62,123 nucleotides of DNA from Hysterium pulicare CBS 123377. Taxonomy: Eukaryota > Ascomycota > Dothideomycetes > Hysteriales > Hysteriaceae. The notes beneath the pieces are model-generated. The model had not been told where the DNA came from and ran no database searches. It saw only the letters and a program-made list of their open reading frames with translations. The stretch spans positions 1 through 62,123 of the forward strand of contig AJFK01000366.1 in the NCBI GenBank assembly GCA_000467715.1, written 5' to 3'. The position numbers and the translations under genes were made by a program. Below are positions 34,163 through 44,999 of this stretch, piece after piece. The stretch's first letter is position 1. Each line of letters opens with the position of its first letter.

Positions 34163-37100
34163 ATGCCTGATTTTGCGTTCGACCTAAATGGGTCGGTCAC
34201 TCCGGGCGACGGATCAGATCGTACTCCCGAGTGGTTTAGCAGCGGAGAGTCTATGTACTCTAATGGAGCTGTCGCGCGCCGTGAAATGGACTACCGTGTC
34301 CGCCAGGGTTTTAATTACGAATTGAAGGAAAATGGAAACCATCGTGTGAGCATGCTCTTTGGTCAAGTTCTGTTCTCCAATACTGACACCAGTGAAGAGA
34401 TCGGTATCTCCATCCGTAAACGCGTTCAAAGACGAAGTCACAAGTCCGGCTCAAGCTCCAGACCGTAGCGAGGAGCATGTAGAAAATGCTCGGGCGCGAG
34501 TGCATCAATACTCCCAATACGTTCATTTGGTGGAAGAGCGGATCAGTCTCCTTGAATCGGAAATCCGGAGAATGAAGTCATCGGACAAACCCAAATCCGA
34601 TAAGCCTGTCATCAAAAGTGCTCAAATGCCGACTATCCCCGAACTTCAATTTGTGAAATGGTTCGATTTCAAACACAAGTATGCAGAGGATAAGTCTGTG
34701 TACGCGATTGAAGTCCTCGTGGGAAGCCCGAGGTTCTTCTATCAGTACAAAGAAGATGAGCAAATCAGGAAGTATGTGGCCAGAGGCGGCGTCTATGAGA
34801 ACGACTTGCTGCCCCAAACCGCCGATTCCATTGAGGAGATACCTGAACGTATCAGGATCAACTCTCAGCCTCTTTTAGCGATTTTGTCTCAGATAGCCTC
34901 CAAAGAATGGTCGGCCCGCCCACGTGTCTTTTTGAGACCTTACAAACTATTCGTTCATTATGAACAGGAAATTCGGGATTATCTCCAGCGACTCGAAGAT
35001 AAGTTTGCTCAGGTCAATATCGATCAATTACACACTTGCGCGAAGTCGGACCAGAAGTCTAAGCCGGAAACCATCGAGACCGAGACTCCGTTTGACGCTG
35101 CCCCGATTAGTTTACTTGCTGGGTCAACAAGTAGCGACGAGAGGCGGATCGATGAATTCGAGGACTTGGTCGAAACTTACGAAGCGCTGTGTGATCTCAG
35201 GTGTCTAGTCCGGTTTATGGACCGTTACCTCAGACCGATCCTCCGACGCTTCAAACATGCTTCAAAGAAAAAGATACATTTTGAGGAGCTTTGGTATCTT
35301 TTCAAACCTGGTGATGAAGTCTATGCCCCTCAGGCTAATTCGACAGCTATGGATGCCAATCACGCAATCGGGGAAGACCAACCCAGGAGACCAAATCGCT
35401 ATCAGAGCATCTGGCGAGTCCTTCATGTTGCAGGAGGACGGCCAGCGCTTACAGCCGATGAATACACCAAACCTCTCATGGAATCACGACCTCACAACTT
35501 TACTCTTACGTGCTACTATCTGGATTACAATGGAAAATCATTTGGTCCATCATATTGCTATTTTAACATTAAGCCATTTGAGAGTGCTATAGACATTACG
35601 TCCCTTGAGATCTTTCCACTGCGTTATTCTCCACAAGCTGAATCCATTCGACAGAAAGCTAGGAGTGAGGGAGAACGCTTCAAGGATTATCTGGAGGCGA
35701 AGCACTTGTACTATGATGGGACTTCACTGACTCACCATCCATGCGGAAGACCACTTTTGTTTTCGAGTGCACCGCCTCATCCTGAACGTATCGAGGGCCA
35801 TGTTATTGTTGGTTTCGAGGAAGCATCCCAAATGGATCCAGATTGGCTTCCGCCTATTGGCTTTCCGGAGGAAATGAACCAGTTTTCAAGCGAAGTAGTG
35901 GAAAGTTATCCTATACGGCTCTGGACGGACCGCGAACAAGTGACTTCAACCGATTCCTGGTCAGATCTACTGCACACAGACTATCATATAGACAAGTTAA
36001 GATTCACCGATCTGGTTGAATCGGACACTTTCTTAAAGGGTTGGGAAAGCCGCTTCTTCAATGAGCACGGCGAAGACGACCAAATTTTAAACGAGGAAGA
36101 TTTAATACTCCTACCGAGCAGGCTGCTGGCGTACGTCTTTCGGGAACGCAGATTTGCCCTTCTCAGCCTTCACCAACTTCGGAAATGCAGGACTGATGTC
36201 GACGGATTCGAGAATCTGAAGCTACTCAAAGGCTACAAGAAAATGGTCAAGTCTTTGGTCATGACCCATTTTATGAAGAAAAAGACCACTGCGAATATAG
36301 GTCAGCATGATGCTCTTGGGTTTGATGTAGTGTATGGGAAGAGTCGTGGCCTTGTCTTTCTACTGCATGGTGTTCCAGGTATGTAATTGCGTCTCAATTA
36401 CCCTCTGATGCAACATCTACGTCCATCTATCCCCTCTCCCAAACTCAGTCTCCTCTCGGTAACCCCTCTGCACCAATCTCTGTAACTTTTCTCAAGATGC
36501 AGCCCAGTGAATGTAGCGAGATACTGACGTGGAGTAGGTGTTGGTAAGACTTCTACAGCCGAATGCGTGGCTGAAGCGACCGGAAAGCCACTATTCCCAA
36601 TCACCTGTGGGGATCTGGGCTTGACTCCAGAACGTGTTGAAAAGACACTTAGAGAAACATTTCATCTTGCTCAACTCTGGGACTGCGTCCTTCTGCTTGA
36701 TGAGGCTGACATATTCCTGGCCCAACGAACAAAGACAGATCTGAAGAGGAATGCATTGGTCTCCGGTAAGGAATTCCTCTATGCTCGCGTTATGCCAAGT
36801 GCTGACAGAATCGAAAGTGTTCTTGCGAGTTTTAGAGTACTACAGCGGAATCCTGTTTTTGACTACCAACAGGGTCGGTGTAATCGATGAAGCGTTCAAA
36901 TCTCGAATCCATGTCACACTTCTATATCCTGAGCTAAGCCAAAAGCAAACCCGACTGATCTGGAAAATGAACCTTGATCGTTTGAGGAAGATTGATAAAG
37001 AACGGGTAGAAAGGACAAAAGACCCCGAAATGCTCATCGACGAGGACGATATCATGGCATTCCAAGATCGTCATTACCGTGAAAGCCGCGAGAGGAGCCG

Positions 37101-37782
37101 TGCGTGGAACGGTAGACAGATCCGCAACGCTTTCCAGACAGCCTCTGCACTAGCGCTCTTTGATGCTCACCAGGCCACCGTCAACCGTTTGGACGAGCGA
37201 GCCGACGCCGAGAAAGCCCAACCGGTTCTCAAAGTCGAATATTTCGAAAAGGTCGAGAAGGCCTCCAGTGACTTCGACATGTACATCTCCGAGACCGCCG
37301 GAGTTGGTGGCAAGAGTGAAGGTGAAAGAGCTCGTGACCGCGGTGAACGAGCCGACTATCTGCATTATACTGTGCACGGCGGCAGAATCGAGCCACTTGA
37401 CCAACACACCGAACTTCGTCCCACTCAGCCCAGAAGGACATCTATGGCTGCAAGCTCTAGGCCACATGCCTCGAACCCTCGCTATTCCGGTATCTCCATG
37501 GGACTTCAGGATCAAACTCCACCACGGGGGGCACCGATACCTTTTGGTTCACCTTCTGGACCTGGTAACATGTACGACACCCATGCCAGTATGCACAATA
37601 TGGGCATGGGGGTTGGATCGCATGATTACCCTCCAGAATATGTACGACAGCTTCCCCAGGGATCGGATGGCCAAGCTTTTGCTGGAGGCGTGCCTATGGA
37701 AGCTGGTATATCGCATAGACATCATCAGAACTCGCGACAAAACTCGTACAACATTTTGGATGAAGACGAGGATGATGAATGA
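34163..37782 (+). CDS. DUF7025-containing AAA+ ATPase
   Basis: Large ATPase of a family widespread and often expanded in Pezizomycotina; role unknown. Exons 34163-34345, 34398-36378, 36538-36765, 36818-37782; 3357 nt, 1118 aa. The first junction has alternatives a few bases away. After a disordered N-terminus there is a coiled coil (YVHLVEERISLLESEIRRM), then the DUF7025 region with LWYLFKPGDEVYAPQ and the RYQSIWRVLHVAGGRP strand block, then the AAA+ core: Walker A GVPGVGKTST (about 719-728, interrupted by the second intron), Walker B VLLLDEAD (about 772-779), sensor-1 FLTTNR, and DEAFKSRIHVTLLYPELS with the Arg-finger area. The lid helix includes WNGRQIRNAFQTA. The C-terminal 150 residues are Pro/Gly/His-rich and end in DEDEDDE. 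All catalytic motifs are intact. Confidence 0.9.
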
Positions 37783-39893
37783 TAATCTGGACGTGGTGAT
37801 AATTGCTGTGAACTTCCGATTTGGGACTGGATATGAATTGAAATGACTCTCATTGATAGGTTTGTTTTGCATTCCCTTCGCTGTGTTTATTAGAGGCTTG
37901 TCCAATTACTAAATTGCAAAAGACATTGGTCAGCCGAGGCTTTATAATTCATCTCTGGTGGTTCAACAATTGGTCTCTATAGTATACTATCTTTTAGTGG
38001 CTTCTCCTCTTCCGTTCGCGAATAACAAGGACGTTGTTTTTGGACTTCGTCAACCTTCTCTAGGAGCCTGCTATTTGTTCAACTTCGGAAGTCCGGTTCT
38101 GAATGTATGGATCGTATTTTGGTTTCTCCGGCCTCGATATTCGCAAGTTTAGCGTACTCGTGAAGATGCTACCTCATCGCAAGGCAGATGCCAGATTAGA
38201 ATCATCAGATGACACCTGCTACTGCAGCTTAGTTTCTTGCACATCGAGTGCTTGCCTAACGCGCTAAGAGATAGCTTCTCTGCGTCAGTTTCCACATGGG
38301 TAGCTTTTCGAATCTGGTAGCTGGAATTGTCTTTATTGGTTGAGTAGCTTTTGGGACAAGTAGAGAAAAGTGCACAAGGGATTAATACTTTTGCTACTGC
38401 ATGTACGCCTCCTTGTGTATCTTTAATATTGTGAGCGGACACTAGAAATGCTCCGAGTTGAAGGCGTGCTTGGTTTGTGTAAGGAAAAAGAAATCCGGGG
38501 AGGCTGTGTGCAATGACTGAGAATCCGACTCGTCATAACGACGCTTTTGTGCATGCAAGGGATGCTTAGATATCTCTCGATTTGGAAATAGTTCCCGAAG
38601 TTGCGAGCTGAGAAGGCAGACAAGTTTCGAGAATGAATGGTTTGGATAGGTTCGCTCGTATCACCATCAATTGGAGGCCTCTCTTACCAAGATACGCAAC
38701 GTCTAGGATGTCGCTGACGGGGCCAATATGGATCATGGTTTCCTCCCCTCGAACCTTGGTTCTGATATGTAGACGCCTCTCTTTGGATTTGATCCACTTT
38801 CAGCTGTGCCGTCGTCATACTCGACGAAGTTGCTCCGCCGCTAGATTGAGATCTAAATTTGCAAATGAAGCTTGGACTTCCCAGCTGCTGCCTGATAACT
38901 TGAAAGTGCGGTTCAGAAAAGGAGGATCCGCACATGTATAAATGGCCCTCGCCCTGTAGATTTTGCATATGCAGTCGTTCGCTGGGCATTCACATTGCAT
39001 GACTTGTTGCCTCGTGTTCCGCATTCGTGACTGTTTCGGCGAATGAATGCGTCTGCCTTGTTTTCATGTGGAGCAATCAGGAGAGAACAACAATCTCCGG
39101 CCTCATTCAAATACTGCACTGTTTCCCAAGCACATTGGCACCCGTCAAGCCCTTCCTAAGACATATTTTTCAAAAGCCCTACCCACCTTCAAGATTTTAT
39201 TATTGGATTCGCGTAACATGATCTCAATCACTAAACACGTCAACGCGAGAACACGTGAAAATGGTGTTCATCCCCGACAAACAAGGTTTGGAATACAACA
39301 CAACACTGATATGGATAACCAACCTTCAGAACAAGATGTTAGATGTCTTGAAATCACTGCTATCTCAAAACAGCACCATTTCTCCTGGAAGTCACGAGTT
39401 GTGTATCGCAATTTCCCCTCTTTTTGCCTCTCGCCAAACGGACTCGACGGATTCGTGGATTGGCACCCCTTGACGATGCGACTTGCCGTCGGACTTCCAA
39501 CTCCATTCTCCCTACAATTCATCCCTCTCCAGACCTGCTATCATCACTAACCCATTGTACTGACTTGAATTGAAGCAACAGAACCGGTCAACAAGATGGA
39601 CTTCGTGGGGAGAACACCCACGCACCCTGCTAAGCCACACCCAATGCCATCACTGGACAGACCGATGCCCCAGGCAGGCGGCCGCCTCTCCCCTCCCATC
39701 ACCACCAGACTGACGCTGCAGGATTCCTAACTTTCACCTTTCTGTCTTCGTACTCACAACTCTACTCACCCACCAGCACACAGTTCTCCTCCCACAATCT
39801 CCCACAATCTCCCCCTTCAGCACTCGTTGTCGCGCTGCAGCTCCTCCGCAACGCTCTTCTACACTTCTTCCGTCCTTCAGGCACCAACTTACT
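37783..39893. other. 2.1 kb gene-free stretch
   Basis: Only weak ORFs occur, up to 167 codons, none with a domain. The final 150 bases are a CT-rich leader containing a repeated CTCCCACAAT unit near 39786-39810. No transposon or RNA gene is recognised. Confidence 0.5.
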
Positions 39894-40787
39894 ATGGGAC
39901 TTTTGTTATTCATTCTGCTTCTATTCACGCTTCTTGCTGGCTCTGTAGCTGCGCAAAGCCCTTCCATGGAGCCAGCTCTTTCAGCAGGACCCGAAGGGTC
40001 CTTCTACCCCGACCCAGATGGTATCCTCGATACCATCTGCAACTTCTGCGCCATTCCGATCCAGTACTGCGGACATAGTTTCGTAAGTACTCCTCGCAAT
40101 CCGCAAAGGTGCTTTAACATTGCTCACATGCATAGAACATTCCCATGCGCCAGCAGTCGTTCCAGTTCACACCGTCGACCTTCTTGAACCACCCAGAATG
40201 GCCCGGAAGCACATTCATGCCACGCTCGCCGAGTCCAGAGTCAGAACCAGTACTATATACAGACCCTCAACGTATCTCGACCGCTGCTGTTCGAGAACTC
40301 GACAATGATGCTACACGATTGCATCCGAACACAATGCAAGTGTGGACTGAATTGGCGTACACTCCTGGTGACACTTTGGAACGTCGAGTTGCTGCTGCTC
40401 GTACATCACAGCGAAGGATTGCACCAAGGCAGAATGGGTTCCCCTGCGACCACAGCGGGTGCAACAAAACATTCAATCGCCAATGCGACTTAACGTAAGC
40501 TCAATCACTGCAATACTACCTCTGCCCACCTAACATAAAGCAGACGCCACCAGAAGACCCACCTTGGCAAATCTGAGCGGCCTCACAAGTGCGCGATTTG
40601 TCCGCAAGCCTTTCTCTACCCCAAAGACCGCGACCGACATCAGAGAACGCACAACAAGTCCGATCCTTTTCAACAGATGTTGTATTGCCCTCTTCATGGC
40701 TGCAACAATACGGAAGGCTTCAGTCGGAAGGACAACCTACGCCGACACATGCGGAAGCAACATCCCGGTGTTGCTGTCGCGGTCTAA
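39894..40787 (+). CDS. C2H2 zinc-finger protein (N-terminus uncertain)
   Basis: Probable sequence-specific DNA-binding protein. Exons 39894-40082, 40136-40494, 40544-40787; 792 nt, 263 aa. Three fingers lie in the C-terminal half: CDHSGCNKTFNRQCDLTRHQ plus KTH (split by intron 2), CAICPQAFLYPKDRDRHQRTH, and a C-x4-C finger ending RRHMRKQH. The finger linkers are loose. The odd point is the first 22 residues, MGLLLFILLLFTLLAGSVAA, a textbook signal peptide or anchor in frame with the fingers. An in-frame ATG at 39966 (MEPALSAGPEG) would remove it and give 239 aa. I think the internal start is more likely for a nuclear protein, but the longer frame is fully open. Confidence 0.8.
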
Positions 40788-41398
40788 TACACTCACAACA
40801 TGCGACATGGGAAATTTGCAAAAAGGGAGGATTTAGCGGGTTTGCATGTCTGGCGTTGCCATTTGGTTGGTTTTTGCTCCTGGATTCTTGTTGGCTTACG
40901 ACTCATACCCCACACGTGATGGACCATTCCACGTGATATATACCCTTCACTCCTTGACTTGTTTTGGCGATAATGAGGCTCGTCATGTCGAAACAACTGA
41001 GGGGAGACGGTATTTTTCTTTCACTTCGATCATCAGATACACATTATTGCCGCGTTTGTTCGGCGATTACTGTTTTCGTCAATGACGAACAGTAATCAAA
41101 AGCTTTGGTAGTGTTTACATACTCTCTCAGCCCTAAATGGAAGCTTTGATGCTCAACTGTCATCGTCTTTGATTCTCCTGACTGTGTCTGATTGTCTTAC
41201 CACGAATAACCGAGACCATTCACTGGTGGTCCAAAGCGCTCTCCTCTTGCATTCTATCACGTTCAAGCACAGCTTGTTCTAGTGAACATGTTTCCTTAGT
41301 ACGCCTTTGAAAGACGTATAGCCTTTCATTATACCTACTCAGCCCGCTCACCGCAACGCCGTTGACTTCCGCGTCACAAGCGCAGAATTGCCAGTACT
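40788..41398. other. Intergenic
   Basis: It holds the zinc-finger gene 3' UTR and the promoter of the next plus-strand gene. No feature recognised. Confidence 0.5.
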
Positions 41399-42613
41399 AT
41401 GGGTTACAAAATGCAGCACTTTCACGCCGATAGACATCAAAAGGGTCCAATACCGGATCTCAATCCCCGTCCTCCATCACCACTATACAAACCACGTTCT
41501 ATTTGCGACCCAGTGTCCGAAGCTCTTTGGAAAGTTCTACTTTCTCGCAGCGAAAGACCTATCATCATGGCTACAGCGTCTACCCGAGATGCTCCTGCAG
41601 CGCCCCTGGCTTTCCAGAAGAAGCTCAAATTCCTCTCATGCGGACATGCAATGGGCCTGTTCTCGCGAACTCCGTGTTGTAAGCTCTATGTCTGTAACAA
41701 CTGTATGTCTATCCCATTCGAGCTCTGTTACCCACTTCAAATCTAGCTGACCACCGCGTAGGCTGCGACAAGAGTAAAGATGGCAACTGTCCAACCTGTC
41801 GTGGCTCTCCAATTCTCCCTCCCTTTCTAGAGTTCAGAGGGTAAGATATTCTATCCTATTTCCAACCACCCTAAACCAGTATTCTAATATCCCCATCTTA
41901 GTCCCTGGCCCTCCGGCGCCCTCACCATATTGACCGGGCAACACGGAGCCCGCTTCGACGTCCACCTCGACCTCCTCAACACCACTAGCCCTTTAATCAC
42001 CACCATCCTCCAAACCTCATTCCCTTCCTCCGCCTACCCAACATCACGCCTCGCAATCCACTTCCCACACTTCTCAGACGACGATTTCTACGGCTTCTGC
42101 CAATGGATGTATCTCAAAGAAGACTTTGTCCCCACACCAGACTGTCCCCTTCTCTCCGTCGCAAAGCTCTGGCTCTTAGCGGAGAAATTGCATGTCCCAG
42201 CTCTACAGAATAAGTTGATTAAGTTCGGGCATGAACTCGCCAGTCCGAGGGATACGGTGCTTGATATTGAGACGCTGGGGTTTGTGTATAGGACCGCGGG
42301 ACGAGCGTCTAAGCTTACGCAGTTTTTCACGTGTGTTTTTACGCAGAGGGCGGGTTGGGGGGTCGAGTCTGCGGGGGAGGATATGCGTGGGTTGGGGATT
42401 TGGGAGGATGCGCTTGTGTGGGTTGGGTGTTGGGAGAGGTATAGACTAGGGCAGGTGGAATATGGGGATAAGTGGCCGGGGAAATTGATCTATAATGAGA
42501 GGGGAGAGGTGGAATTGGAGCAGTTCTTCGTGGAGGAGGGGAGGGTGAGGGAGGCTGTATTGGGGGCGGTGGAGTATAGCGTTGGGCTGTTGAGGGATAT
42601 GGAAGGGGAGTAG
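41399..42613 (+). CDS. RING-like zinc-binding plus BTB-like protein
   Basis: Not assigned to a named family. Exons 41399-41702, 41762-41840, 41902-42613; 1095 nt, 364 aa. An alternative start, MATASTRDAPAAP, lies at 41569. The N-terminal third has a cysteine cluster built across intron 1: LSCGHAMGLF, then TPCCKLYVCNNCCDKSKDG, then NCPTCRGSP, which resembles a RING/treble-clef arrangement (CGH... CPxC) though the spacing is not a classic RING. The rest resembles a BTB/POZ fold: FDVHLDLLNTTSPLITTIL, FYGFCQWMYLKEDF, AKLWLLAEKLHVPALQNKLIKF, and a helical tail. A RING-BTB combination suggests ubiquitin ligase or adaptor function, which is inference. The 3' half is unusually GC/TG-rich. Confidence 0.75.
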
Positions 42614-42894
42614 GGAAGGCGAGCTTGTTGGGTATGGTTTAAGCTGGTAGAAAAAGTGTTTATGTATTCTGGCTACTTAGCCTTATATACGATGCCTTGA
42701 AAATTGAATATATGTTTGTTCCATCTCGGGACTATATTTTATGTTTCCGACCAATCAAAATGCTCGCTACTAAATGCGGAAACCGGACAAAGTATTTCCC
42801 GCTTGATCCAAAAAAATTCCCCTCCACAACCCGCAAGGGAAACTCGCAACCACGAATTTCTCAACCTCCTCCCTCCACCCTCTGTGGCACTAAA

Positions 42895-44559
42895 ATGTTC
42901 TCCGTACCCGGCTGGAACGTTTCCGCCACCCTAAAGACCCAAACTGAACAGCCAAAATCTTCCACAGCCTCCAATTCGATACAGAATGGCGATGCTAAAG
43001 CTCCGAAAAGCAAGAAGAGGAAGAGAGGACATGGGAAGGAAAAAGAGGACGTAAATGGGGGGAATATGGTGGAGATGTGGGAGAGGGTTGTGGAGGGGAA
43101 GAAGGAAGTGCCTAAAGATTTGGGCAGTGGTGCGAATAAGGAGAAAGTAGCGAAGAAGAGGAAGAGGGATAAGAAGGGGAAGGAGGGCGAGGGAGACAAG
43201 AAAGATGAGATCGATGGCCTGAAAGAGGAGCCAGAGAAATCTTCAAAGCTACCAGACACTACAACCTCGCCATCTCAACCCGAGAAGAAGAAACACCAAA
43301 AATCCAAACCCGCCAAAACTCCCACAGAGCAAGCCTTACTATCCAACTCCTCTTCTATCCCCCAAATCCCTCCTCCTATACCACCAAATCAAAACCTAAC
43401 TCCCCTCCAAAAATCAATGCGTCAAAAACTCGCCAGCGCCCGCTTCCGCCACCTCAACGAATCCCTCTACACAACCCCCTCCACCGCCTCCCTCTCCCTC
43501 TTCACTGAAAACCCAGAAATGTTCACAGAATACCACTTGGGGTTCGCGCAGCAGGTTGATGTGTGGCCTGAGAACCCCGTCGATGGGTATGTGGCGGCGG
43601 TGTTAGAGCGGGGGAAGGTGAGGGAGAGGGATCCGTGGAGGGAGAAGAGGAGGGGGGAGAAGAAGGGCAAAGGGAAAGGGAAGGGGCGGGATGTGGACGT
43701 GGATGCGGATGTCGGGAAAGAGGAGCAGGGGAAAGGAGGTGTGAAAGCCTTGCCGAGGGGTCTGAAAGGCGTATCCACGATCGCGGATCTAGGATGCGGT
43801 GTTGCATCTCTCTCACTCCGCCTCCAACCCCACTGCAAACCCCTCAACCTCTCCATTCGCTCTTTTGATCTCGCGAAACCGTCTGGCCCCGCGCATGACC
43901 TGGTTACCGTAGCTGATATAGCGTCTCTCCCCCTCGCAGATGCGAGCATCGACATAGCGATCTTCTGCCTCGCGCTCATGGGGACGAACTGGATTGATTT
44001 CATAGACGAGGGTTGGAGGGTTCTGAGGTGGAAAGGAGAACTCTGGGTCGCGGAGATCAAATCTAGATTTGGGAGAGTGGAGAGGAGGAAAGGGAAAGGT
44101 GTACCGCCTCCAAATAGCGTAGGCTCTCTCCGTAAAGATAAGAAAGCTCCGAAGAAAGGGAAGTCGAAAGAAGAACCGGAGGGTATGCGGGGCTCGGACG
44201 ATGAGACTGAGTTGGCTGTCGAAGTGGATGGTGCTGTGGACACTGATGCCGCGAAACAGGAAACGGACGTCTCTGCTTTTGTCGAGGTGTTACGTAAGCG
44301 GGGGTTTGTGCTTGATGGTGAGGGAGAGAGAGCTGTGGATAAGAGGAATAAAATGTTTGTTAAGATGGTGTTTGTTAAGGGTGTGGCGCCTGTTAGGGGG
44401 AAGAATGTTAAGGAAGGTGGTGGACGGTTCGGTGGTTCGGGGGCTCATGGGATGAAGATGGGGACCGGGAAGAGGTTTATCGATAGGGACGGAGAGGAGG
44501 AGGGGGATGTTGAGGTGGAGAGGGGGGTTTTGAAACCCTGTGTTTATAAGTTGAGGTAG
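42895..44559 (+). CDS. RRP8: Ribosomal RNA-processing protein 8 (25S rRNA m1A methyltransferase)
   Basis: Nucleolar SAM-dependent methyltransferase; yeast Rrp8 makes m1A645 in 25S rRNA and acts in early pre-rRNA cleavage. Single exon, 554 aa. The start is chosen at MFSVPGWNVSA, which matches the family N-terminus; the frame is open further upstream but without support. Residues 40-170 are a highly charged K/R/E region, with repeated KKRKR motifs that serve as nuclear/nucleolar signals. The Rrp8 domain starts at LTPLQKSMRQKLASARFRHLNE and YTTPS, with the SAM motif IADLGCGVASLSLRL, then VADIASLPLADASIDIAIFC and LALMGTNWIDFIDEGWRVLR. Two inserts rich in Lys/Gly/Asp and Lys/Glu sit inside the domain (near 43645-43740 and 44090-44240), unusual in yeast. 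Convergent with DDI1. Confidence 0.92.
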   Translation: MFSVPGWNVSATLKTQTEQPKSSTASNSIQNGDAKAPKSKKRKRGHGKEKEDVNGGNMVEMWERVVEGKKEVPKDLGSGANKEKVAKKRKRDKKGKEGEGDKKDEIDGLKEEPEKSSKLPDTTTSPSQPEKKKHQKSKPAKTPTEQALLSNSSSIPQIPPPIPPNQNLTPLQKSMRQKLASARFRHLNESLYTTPSTASLSLFTENPEMFTEYHLGFAQQVDVWPENPVDGYVAAVLERGKVRERDPWREKRRGEKKGKGKGKGRDVDVDADVGKEEQGKGGVKALPRGLKGVSTIADLGCGVASLSLRLQPHCKPLNLSIRSFDLAKPSGPAHDLVTVADIASLPLADASIDIAIFCLALMGTNWIDFIDEGWRVLRWKGELWVAEIKSRFGRVERRKGKGVPPPNSVGSLRKDKKAPKKGKSKEEPEGMRGSDDETELAVEVDGAVDTDAAKQETDVSAFVEVLRKRGFVLDGEGERAVDKRNKMFVKMVFVKGVAPVRGKNVKEGGGRFGGSGAHGMKMGTGKRFIDRDGEEEGDVEVERGVLKPCVYKLR

Positions 44560-44999
44560 ATGTTAGCAAGGCATGGGTCAGGAGGTCAGTCCTCCAAAGA
44601 CTCGATCGAGTTGATTTGATTTGATTTCACCGTGATTTCGGCGGAGAAAAAGCTCTTGCTATCTCTCCCATACATAATACATTCCCGCTACATGACCATA
44701 TGTTGCTTTGTTGCTGAGGACTCCCTCTCGCCGTTCCCGCCATACCTTAATGCAGTAGTTGTCATAACGTCATGAAGTGAAGAACCAGAAGGAAAAGATT
44801 CAAACAGCCAATTCGAACCCATGCCATGCATATGTCATGCCGCCAAACCCCTCCCATCCATCCATGTAGGTGTCCCGCTAGGAAAAATGATGCGCCTGAA
44901 GCTCCATGAAGACACATTCGCCGATGTTTAATGCAGATATGCAGGCCAGGGGGTTTTTTGTTGGGGAGATTTGAATTTAGGATGCATGCATGTCCAGTT
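44560..44999. other. Convergent 3' UTR region, RRP8 / DDI1
   Basis: No gene. A short TTGATTTGATTTGATTT tract lies near 44610. Otherwise plain. Confidence 0.5.

Noticed and set aside
38149-39550. ORFs including a 167-codon frame at 39047
   Set aside because: Residue composition is random-looking, no motif, no leader or splice context.
42697-42894. Longer N-terminus for RRP8
   Set aside because: The extension begins at TTG and has no family similarity; MFSVPGWNVSA matches the known N-terminus.
44800-44830. GGGTTCGAATTGG on the minus strand resembling a tRNA B box
   Set aside because: No matching A box, acceptor stem or cloverleaf could be drawn around it.
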